Position numbers and translations under genes: made by a program. This document shows, one piece after another, positions 34,870 through 40,505 of a DNA stretch of 40,505 nt. A model generated the notes under the pieces. That model was not told the origin of the DNA and ran no database searches. It saw only the letters and a program-made list of their open reading frames with translations. Within the stretch, counting starts at the first letter, position 1, and each line of letters opens with the position of its first letter. Source of the DNA: Rhodothermaeota bacterium MED-G19 (GTDB lineage Bacteria; Bacteroidota; Bacteroidia; Cytophagales; MED-G16); contig NTKI01000012.1 in assembly GCA_002457315.1 (NCBI GenBank), positions 1-40,505 on the forward strand, written 5' to 3'.

Positions 34870-36207
34870 TTAATTATTACCTCGAGAAGATCCGCCACTA
34901 CTTCCGCCACTTACGGTAGTACCGCTTGATCCTCCACTTGATCCTCCTGAGAAACCACTACTTGAACTACTATTTCCACTATAGTTACTTGAAGAATTAC
35001 TACTTCTTGATCCTATTCCTGATGAAGTGTTTTTGTTAGAGCTGTAAGATGAAAATACACCAGACCTATTGCTACCATAATTTGATGGTGAAGAGTAAGA
35101 AGCTCTTCTTCCACTATCATTACTGTCATAAACAGAAACATTATTGTTTCTATTTGATCTTAATGAATTGAAAGTGTCATTTAGTGCATTAACTCTAGAG
35201 TTGAAATTTTTATCTTGATTCATAGATCTCCTATTAGAATTTTGTACAGCAGAGTTACTTCGTAATGATCTTGTTACGTAATTATTTTGATTAGATGATC
35301 TGTCCCTAAAATATGCATTTTGAGTTTGATCCATGGGATCTATGGGATCATTAGTACCTCTTTGAATATTTTTATTAGTAATTCCAGATTCTCTCCTGCC
35401 TAAATATCTATCTGCAGGCAGAATATTCCCTAAATTTTCTCCATTAAATGCTGACCCCCTACCTGATCTTGGACCTTTAACAACAGGCTCACTATTTTCA
35501 TTATTTGAATAACCATTTGTATAGTGATGATAATTTGAAATGGTAGTTTGTAAACCTCCACCTGTTCCATTTGAAGTCCATATCCATGCTGGAGTATTAG
35601 CATTTAAACCATTGCAGCCATAAGTTGAGAAACTTGGATGATGAATATTCCACAAAGAAGGTGACATCATTGGATAATAAGAACTTAAGTATGGGTTTGA
35701 AAAAAACATCATCGGATCGTATGCGGCAAGATTTCTAATACCATGCAAAGATCTAGGCATCCACCTATAATTATATAAAGAAAATAGGTTATTACTAAAC
35801 GGTGAGTAATAAGGATCATAAAAACTATAGTAATTAGGCTGAACCCTATTAAACAAAATTAATGTATTAAAATCAAGAAAATTTTTGTTAAAATAAGAGC
35901 TTCTAAACAATTCATCACGATTAAATTTTAATGAGCCTAAATTATTTATTTTTACATCTCTATTATTCTTGACTGAAGAGTTGTTGGTTTTGTATTTATT
36001 AATGACTACTGAACTAATCTTGTTATCAATATTTATCTCAGAAGAACCTGATCTATATTTAGATAATATAACATTAGCCGGAGTTATTTTCTTGACTTTT
36101 TTTATATTTCTATCCTTACTTGTAAAATACATGTCATCTATCTCCTGAGCAAAAATATACCCTGGGACAGATAAAAAGATTAAAATAACTGCTAATATGT
36201 TTCTCAT
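34870..36207 (-). CDS. Secreted Asn/Ser/Gly-rich low-complexity protein
   Basis: A 445-residue protein I cannot assign to a function. A signal peptide (about 1-20, IFAQE) is followed by a charged N-terminal region (about 25-95), then a Tyr/Asn/Pro/Phe-rich stretch (about 110-235, such as YYSFYDPYYSPFSNNLFSLY and YYPMMSPSLWNIHHPSFSTY). Next comes an Arg/Asn/Ser region with GPRSGRGSAFNGE and ILPADRYLGRRESG, and finally a disordered tail (about 370-445) of Ser and Gly ending in SGGSSGGSS-type repeats. Only one cysteine is obvious. There is no T9SS sorting domain. I recall similar Ser/Gly-rich proteins between a FadL-like gene and proS in other Flavobacteriia. A surface or periplasmic structural role is a guess. 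Confidence 0.7.
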   Translation of the reverse strand: MRNILAVILIFLSVPGYIFAQEIDDMYFTSKDRNIKKVKKITPANVILSKYRSGSSEINIDNKISSVVINKYKTNNSSVKNNRDVKINNLGSLKFNRDELFRSSYFNKNFLDFNTLILFNRVQPNYYSFYDPYYSPFSNNLFSLYNYRWMPRSLHGIRNLAAYDPMMFFSNPYLSSYYPMMSPSLWNIHHPSFSTYGCNGLNANTPAWIWTSNGTGGGLQTTISNYHHYTNGYSNNENSEPVVKGPRSGRGSAFNGENLGNILPADRYLGRRESGITNKNIQRGTNDPIDPMDQTQNAYFRDRSSNQNNYVTRSLRSNSAVQNSNRRSMNQDKNFNSRVNALNDTFNSLRSNRNNNVSVYDSNDSGRRASYSSPSNYGSNRSGVFSSYSSNKNTSSGIGSRSSNSSSNYSGNSSSSSGFSGGSSGGSSGTTVSGGSSGGSSRGNN

Positions 36208-36326
36208 AATAAATCAATATTTCATTTAAAATATACCTTTAAATTACATAATTCTAACGTAAAAAAATAATTTTATTGTTTTTTATAGTTGTCATTTAGA
36301 GTTAAGATTGTATAAATTTTTATAAA
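36208..36326. other. Divergent AT-rich intergenic region before proS
   Basis: The longest gene-free stretch of the window (119 bases) separates the divergent starts of the secreted low-complexity protein and proS. It must hold promoters for both. It is very AT-rich; I see no clear match to the Bacteroidota -33 TTTG / -7 TAnnTTTG consensus, no hairpin with a U-run and no riboswitch or T-box fold. Confidence 0.5.
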
Positions 36327-37802
36327 ATGAGCAAAGGATTACCAAAGAGATTGGACGATTTTTCAGGTTGGTATAATGAATTAGTAAAAAAAGCTGATTT
36401 AGCAGAAAACTCATCAGTTAGAGGATGCATGGTAATTAAACCTTATGGCTTTTCATTATGGGAGAAAATGCAATCAAAATTAGATACAATGTTTAAAGAA
36501 ACAGGTCATCAAAATGCATATTTTCCGTTATTTATTCCAAAATCTTACTTAAGTAAAGAAGCTGATCACGTAGAGGGATTTGCTAAGGAGTGTGCAGTAG
36601 TGACACATTATAGACTTAAATCAGATGAAAATGGTAAAGGTGTAATTGTAGATCCAGATGCAAAACTAGAGGAAGAATTAATAGTGAGGCCAACTTCTGA
36701 AACAGTTATTTGGAATACCTATAAAAATTGGATTCAATCATATAGAGACCTACCTGTTTTGGTGAACCAATGGGCAAATGTTGTCAGATGGGAAATGAGA
36801 ACGAGACTTTTTTTGAGAACTTCTGAGTTTTTATGGCAAGAAGGACATACTGCACATGAAAATCAAAATGAAGCTGAAGAAGAAACTCTAAAAATATTAA
36901 ATATATATTCGCAATTTTTAGAAAAAACAATGGCAATCCCTGTGTTAAAAGGTTTAAAATCAGAGAATGAAAAGTTTGCTGGTGCAGTAGATACATACTG
37001 CGTTGAAGCACTGATGCAAGACGGGAAAGCTCTTCAGGCAGGAACATCTCACTTCCTAGGTCAAAATTTTGCTAAGGCATTTGATGTCCAGTTCGCAACA
37101 TCTGAAGGGAAAAAAGAGTTTGTCTGGGGTACATCATGGGGAGTATCAACTAGACTAGTTGGCGCTCTGATAATGACTCATTCAGATGATAAAGGTTTAG
37201 TCATACCACCAAACTTAGCTCCTATTCAAGTAGTTTTAATTCCAATATTTAATTCAGATGAAGAATATAAATCTGTCACTGAAAAAATTAAGTTTGTAGC
37301 TGATAGATTGAAATCTAACAACATATCTGTAAAAATAGATGATAGGAAAAACCATAAGCCTGGATGGAAATTTTCAGAATATGAATTAAAAGGGATTCCT
37401 GTCAGAATAGTTATAGGCCCAAAAGATTTAGAAAATAATACTGTAGAAGTAGCTAGAAGAGATAATTTATCTAAAGAAATCATTGACATAAAAAAGATAG
37501 ATTCATTAATCCCAAAACTACTAAATGAAATACAAAATAATTTATTCAATAAAGCAAAGAAATTCAGAGATAAAAACACCCATCATGTTAAAGACTATAA
37601 TGAGTTTAAAAAAATAATTCAAGATAAAGGTGGGTTTATCTATGCACATTGGGACGGGTCAACAGAAACAGAAAATATTATAAAAAAAGAAACTAAAGCT
37701 ACAATAAGATGTATACCCATAGATAATGAAAGTAGTACTGGAAAATGTATCGTAACTGGAAAAGAATCAAAGGGACTAGTTGTTTTTGGAAAAGCATATT
37801 AA
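36327..37802 (+). CDS. proS: Prolyl-tRNA synthetase, archaeal/eukaryote type
   Basis: ProS charges tRNA-Pro with proline. At 491 residues it is the archaeal/eukaryotic-type class II enzyme usual in Bacteroidota, lacking the inserted editing domain of the E. coli type. Visible: the N-terminal [37 protein letters not shown], motif 2 region [12 protein letters not shown] through [20 protein letters not shown] (about 120-172), motif 3 [20 protein letters not shown] (about 270-290), and the anticodon-binding domain from [10 protein letters not shown] onward, ending [10 protein letters not shown] and the terminal GKAY. It starts the plus-strand unit with nfeD-like and floA. Confidence 0.97.
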   Translation: MSKGLPKRLDDFSGWYNELVKKADLAENSSVRGCMVIKPYGFSLWEKMQSKLDTMFKETGHQNAYFPLFIPKSYLSKEADHVEGFAKECAVVTHYRLKSDENGKGVIVDPDAKLEEELIVRPTSETVIWNTYKNWIQSYRDLPVLVNQWANVVRWEMRTRLFLRTSEFLWQEGHTAHENQNEAEEETLKILNIYSQFLEKTMAIPVLKGLKSENEKFAGAVDTYCVEALMQDGKALQAGTSHFLGQNFAKAFDVQFATSEGKKEFVWGTSWGVSTRLVGALIMTHSDDKGLVIPPNLAPIQVVLIPIFNSDEEYKSVTEKIKFVADRLKSNNISVKIDDRKNHKPGWKFSEYELKGIPVRIVIGPKDLENNTVEVARRDNLSKEIIDIKKIDSLIPKLLNEIQNNLFNKAKKFRDKNTHHVKDYNEFKKIIQDKGGFIYAHWDGSTETENIIKKETKATIRCIPIDNESSTGKCIVTGKESKGLVVFGKAY

Positions 37803-37808
37803 ATTCAT

Positions 37809-38276
37809 ATGGAAATATTTATTCTAGGTTTATTATTAGTTATAGGTATTATATTAATTCTAATAGAAATACTTTTTATACCAGGAACTACTGTATTTGG
37901 TATTTTAGGGATTATAGCAATTTTTTCATCTGATTATCTAAGTTTTACATATTTTGGTTCAGATACTGCGATTATATATTCAGTAATAAATGCAATCTTA
38001 ACTTTAGTAGTTATAATTTATGCTCTGAAATCAGATACATGGAAGAAAATTGCATTAAACAAAGTACACCTTGAACGTGTCAATAAAAATAAATATGATG
38101 AACTTAAGGAAGGAGAAATTGGAGTCTCAAGTTCATCTTTAAAGCCATATGGGAAGGCAGTTTTTGGTGGCAAAACTTATGAGGTTAAATCCCTAGAAAA
38201 TTTCATAGAAGAGAATAAAAAAATAAAAATAATTAATATCTTACAAGATAAAATTTTAGTTAAAACTTATAAATAA
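37809..38276 (+). CDS. NfeD-like membrane protein
   Basis: A 155-residue short NfeD-family protein. Hydrophobic segments lie at about 3-20, 25-45 and 50-72, with LLLVIGIILILIEILFIPGT and TTVFGILGIIAIF, the typical NfeD membrane core. The C-terminal part (about 95-155) with EIGVSSSSLKPYGKAVFGGK is the small OB fold (family pattern 'G..G.....L.P.G.a...G'). NfeD proteins partner with flotillin-like SPFH proteins, and floA follows here after 3 bases. There is no ClpP-like serine protease domain. Role: membrane-domain organisation with FloA, inferred from the family. Confidence 0.9.
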   Translation: MEIFILGLLLVIGIILILIEILFIPGTTVFGILGIIAIFSSDYLSFTYFGSDTAIIYSVINAILTLVVIIYALKSDTWKKIALNKVHLERVNKNKYDELKEGEIGVSSSSLKPYGKAVFGGKTYEVKSLENFIEENKKIKIINILQDKILVKTYK

Positions 38277-38279
38277 ATT

Positions 38280-39308
38280 ATGGCACTAACTGCTCTATTG
38301 ATTGTTGGAATATCTGTTTTAGTATTTATCTTCTTATACTTTGTCCCTGTTAATCTATGGATAACTGCTCAGTTTTCAGGTGTAAGAATTGGTTTATTGG
38401 AATTAGTCTTCATGAGAGTTAGAAGGGTACCTCCTTCTGTTGTTGTAAATTCTTTAATTACCGCGACTAAAGCAGGATTAGTAATTAAAGATGATATTGA
38501 ATCTTCTGGAAGAGTATTAAATGGACCAGACTTAGAAACCCACTACCTTGCAGGTGGTAATATCCCTCAAGTAATTACTGCATTAATATCAGCAGAAAAA
38601 GCAAATATGGAACTAACATTTAAACAAGCAACAGCTATTGACTTAGCTGGTAGAGATGTATTTGAAGCTGTTACTATGTCAGTTACCCCTAAAGTTATTA
38701 ACACGCCAAGTGTAGCTGCAGTGGCAGCTGACGGCATCCAACTAATAGCAAAGGCTAGAGTTACTGTAAGAGCTAATATTTCTCAACTAGTAGGTGGCGC
38801 TGGGGAAGAAACAATACTAGCTAGAGTAGGAGAAGGTATAGTGTCTTCTATTGGCTCATCGAGAACACATAAAGAAGTTCTTGAAAATCCTGATAAGATC
38901 TCTAAACTCGTATTAGGAAGAGGTCTAGATGCTGGAACTGCTTATGAAATTTTATCTATTGATATAGCAGATATAGACATTGGAAAAAATATTGGTGCAA
39001 TTTTACAAACTGACCAGGCAGAAGCTGATTTAAAAGTAGCTGAAGCTAAAGCTGAAGAGAGAAGAGCAATGGCTGTTGCTGCTGAGCAAGAGATGATTGC
39101 AAAAGCGCAAGATGCAAGAGCAAAAGTAATTTTAGCTGAAGCTGAAGTGCCTAAGGCTATGGCAGATGCCTTCAAAAAAGGAAACTTAGGTATCTTAGAC
39201 TATTATAAATTTCAAAACATACAAGCAGATACAGAGATGAGAGAAAGTATTGCTGATAATAAACCAAAAAGCACAGGAAAATCTAATAAGAATAAGCCTA
39301 GTGAATAA
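38280..39308 (+). CDS. floA: Flotillin-like protein FloA
   Basis: A 342-residue SPFH/flotillin-like protein organising functional membrane domains. A single hydrophobic segment lies near residues 4-24, followed by [20 protein letters not shown], the SPFH region (about 60-210) with [20 protein letters not shown], and the EA-rich coiled coil (about 240-300: [30 protein letters not shown]). The C-terminal tail is basic and disordered. The sequence is much better conserved than its neighbours. Paired with the NfeD-like gene as in Bacillus (yqeZ-yqfA), and downstream of proS. The gene overlaps nothing and converges on the M24 gene across 8 bases. Confidence 0.95.
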   Translation: MALTALLIVGISVLVFIFLYFVPVNLWITAQFSGVRIGLLELVFMRVRRVPPSVVVNSLITATKAGLVIKDDIESSGRVLNGPDLETHYLAGGNIPQVITALISAEKANMELTFKQATAIDLAGRDVFEAVTMSVTPKVINTPSVAAVAADGIQLIAKARVTVRANISQLVGGAGEETILARVGEGIVSSIGSSRTHKEVLENPDKISKLVLGRGLDAGTAYEILSIDIADIDIGKNIGAILQTDQAEADLKVAEAKAEERRAMAVAAEQEMIAKAQDARAKVILAEAEVPKAMADAFKKGNLGILDYYKFQNIQADTEMRESIADNKPKSTGKSNKNKPSE

Positions 39309-39316
39309 TAATGTAA

Positions 39317-39994
39317 TTATTTAGTGAGGAGTTGTTCATAAAATCCTCCAATCTTTTTTGATTTGTCAACAAAATGGATTTCTAGTATCCAATCTCTTTT
39401 GTTTCCCTGCTTATCAGGATTTCGCATGTTTACATGATTATCAGGATGGATGTAATTTGTTTTATCTTCCCTACCTAATTTTTCGTGAGGGAAATGACCT
39501 ATTAAATGACCTGCTATTTCACCACCAAACTGCCATCCATACTTTTTAGCACAATCAACTGCATAAGTATATAGATCGGCACCAGTAATTATATCTTTAG
39601 AATTAAAATATTTTTCACAATCTTTCCATCCAAGTGAAATATCAGATTTGAGTTTAAGCTTATAGATATCATCTCCTAAGACAAATGTTCTTCCAAAATC
39701 TGCCTCCCACTCATCAAATATTGGGCCGAAATCAATAAAAACAATATCATCTTCATTAATAATTAGGTTTTCTGGGTTCTCTTTATAGGGCTTAAGAGTG
39801 TTCTCCCCAGCTCTTACTATCCTTTTGTGCCAGTACTTTTTAATACCGTACATCTCATAGGCAAGATCAAAAATTTCCTTATTTAATTCATTCTCAAACT
39901 TACCAGGTAATATTAAATTTCTAATCTCAATTTCAGCAAACAACTCACTAGCCTTATTTTCAGCTTCAATTAAATTTAAAATTGGGTCTTTCAT
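39317..39994 (-). CDS. M24 family metallopeptidase (Xaa-Pro aminopeptidase-like)
   Basis: A 225-residue pita-bread-fold protein. All five metal ligands of the M24 family are visible: Asp88 in VFIDFGPIFD, Asp99 in ADFGRTF, His163 in AGHLIGHFPH, Glu205 in WILEIHF and Glu220 in GGFYEQ. So it may be a true di-metal aminopeptidase (methionine or Xaa-Pro type), but only the catalytic half is present; the N-terminal creatinase-like domain is missing. I chose the ATG at 39994. The open frame continues to a TTG at 40006, but that would put the start almost in the U-run of the rRNA terminator. The gene lies directly downstream of the 5S gene on the same strand. Confidence 0.88.
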   Translation of the reverse strand: MKDPILNLIEAENKASELFAEIEIRNLILPGKFENELNKEIFDLAYEMYGIKKYWHKRIVRAGENTLKPYKENPENLIINEDDIVFIDFGPIFDEWEADFGRTFVLGDDIYKLKLKSDISLGWKDCEKYFNSKDIITGADLYTYAVDCAKKYGWQFGGEIAGHLIGHFPHEKLGREDKTNYIHPDNHVNMRNPDKQGNKRDWILEIHFVDKSKKIGGFYEQLLTK

Positions 39995-40010
39995 AATTAC
40001 ATTCAATATA

Positions 40011-40042
40011 AAAAAAAAAGCCTCTAATTAAAGAGGCTTTTT
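40011..40042 (-). terminator. Intrinsic terminator of the rRNA operon
   Basis: Bases 40020-40025 and 40032-40037 form a 6-bp G/C-containing stem (GCCTCT / AGAGGC) with a 6-base loop, extended by A-T pairs and followed on the minus strand by nine T bases (40011-40019 as A on the plus strand). It lies about 10 bases after the 5S 3' end. The opposite side also has five T bases, so it may act in both directions. Confidence 0.88.
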
Positions 40043-40052
40043 AAAAATAAAA

Positions 40053-40164
40053 GTCTGGCAACGACCTACTCTCCCACCTGTTATAGTAGTACCATCGGCG
40101 CTAATGGGCTTAACTTCTCTGTTCGAAATGGGAAGAGGTGGACCCCAATGCTATAGTCACCATA
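40053..40164 (-). rRNA. rrf: 5S ribosomal RNA
   Basis: A complete 5S rRNA on the minus strand, about 112 bases. On the plus strand the typical complement reads CGACCTACTCTCCCACCTG, then GTACCATCGGCGCTAATGGG and TTCGAAATGGGAAGAGGTGG. The 5' and 3' ends pair in helix I (GGUGAC with GUUGCC). The exact ends may be off by a few bases. It follows 23S after about 57 bases and is followed by a strong terminator. Confidence 0.95.
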
Positions 40165-40220
40165 AAATCTTAATATCGTAACATGTTGCGAATAATGTAG
40201 AATTTATAATTAAAACAGTT

Positions 40221-40505
40221 ATGTGAGGAAGTTACGGGTAATTAGTACTGCTCAGCTTTGACATTTCTGTCTTTACACCTACAGCCTATCAACGTCCTAG
40301 TCTTGAACGTCCCTTAAAAGAAGCCTCATCTTGAGGTGAGCTTCGCACTTAGATGCTTTCAGTGCTTATCTCTTCCAAACGTAGCTACCCGGCGGTGCAG
40401 TTGGCACTACAACCGGTACACTAGAGGTTTGTCCAACTCGGTCCTCTCGTACTAGAGTCAGGTCCTCTCAAGCTTCTAACGATCACAACAGATAGGGACC
40501 GAACT
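40221..40505 (-). rRNA. rrl: 23S ribosomal RNA, 3' end (partial)
   Basis: The last 285 or so bases of 23S rRNA, minus strand, cut by the window edge. The sarcin-ricin loop is intact (complement of AGTACGAGAGGACC, about 40440-40453). It is followed by the ACCGGTTGTAGTGCCA-type segment and TGAAAGCATCTAAGTGCGAA, all conserved near the 3' end, and then by GTACTAATTACCCGT close to the terminus. The exact 3' end is an estimate. The order 23S-5S is standard; 16S and any spacer tRNAs lie beyond the window. Confidence 0.97.

Noticed and set aside
36208-36326. Possible promoter or T-box before proS
   Set aside because: No clear -33 TTTG / -7 TAnnTTTG pair, no specifier loop and no antiterminator hairpin could be found in this 119-base gap.
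40177-40190. Near-palindrome CGTAACATGTTGCG in the 23S-5S spacer
   Set aside because: As transcribed (minus strand) the arms have a C-A mismatch and a 4-base loop, so it is a poor processing hairpin; a 14-base palindrome can arise by chance in such a sequence.
1-40505. CRISPR arrays, insertion sequences, prophage, toxin-antitoxin, tRNA genes, defence islands
   Set aside because: Looked for regular direct repeats, transposase or integrase motifs, cloverleaf patterns and small coupled gene pairs; none seen. The window is ordinary core genome plus an rRNA operon end.

Overview
The window looks like a compact, low-GC chromosome segment from a member of the Bacteroidota, most likely a marine, streamlined Flavobacteriales-type bacterium. 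The evidence is the gene content: type IX secretion and gliding genes (gldH, porU, porV, sprA), SDR-type threonine dehydrogenase with Kbl, an archaeal-type ProRS, families largely confined to Bacteroidota (DUF4837, DUF4292, DUF1599, BT_3928), AT-rich leaders without clear Shine-Dalgarno sites, and signal peptides ending in the usual '...FSQ'. The species cannot be named from sequence alone.

Layout. 1-2578: the 3' end of an rlmB-like SpoU methyltransferase, an antisense nucleotidyltransferase, purD and gldH. 2580-8501 (minus): an MBL hydrolase, pssA, porU and porV, closely packed. 8552-13532 (plus): a DAO-type oxidoreductase, a large MA-like/TolB-propeller/Omp85-like barrel protein, and yicC. 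13537-23761 (minus): DUF4837 lipoprotein, ruvA, sprA, gcvH, vanZ-like, tonB. 23815-28191: a TerB-like gene, then a minus unit of tdh, enoyl-CoA hydratase, DUF4292 lipoprotein, EnvC-like factor and tatA. 28256-31097: kbl, then folP-cdaA on minus. 31122-33307 (plus): DUF1599, BT_3928 family, aroK. 33281-36207 (minus): a low-complexity secreted protein and a FadL-like porin. 36327-39308 (plus): proS, nfeD-like, floA. 39317-40505 (minus): an M24 peptidase, 5S rRNA with its terminator, and the 3' end of 23S rRNA.

How the genes fit together. The main theme is the cell envelope. SprA is the T9SS outer-membrane translocon, PorV the shuttle that takes cargo from it, PorU the sortase, and GldH a gliding lipoprotein. 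TonB energises outer-membrane import. An EnvC-like factor, DUF4292, TatA, FadL and the Omp85-like protein add envelope building and transport. A second theme is C1/glycine metabolism: Tdh plus Kbl convert threonine to glycine, and GcvH belongs to the glycine cleavage system. FolP makes the pterin precursor of folate, and CdaA makes c-di-AMP.

Packing is extreme. Convergent genes overlap or nearly touch, many neighbours share stop and start codons, and no intergenic stretch exceeds about 120 bases. I found no mobile element, CRISPR array, tRNA, phage gene or defence island, and nothing I could defend as a wholly new system. The most interesting leads are the MA-like/TolB/Omp85 protein with a lost zinc motif, the low-complexity secreted protein before proS, the TTG start of sprA, and the M24 gene directly behind the rRNA terminator.
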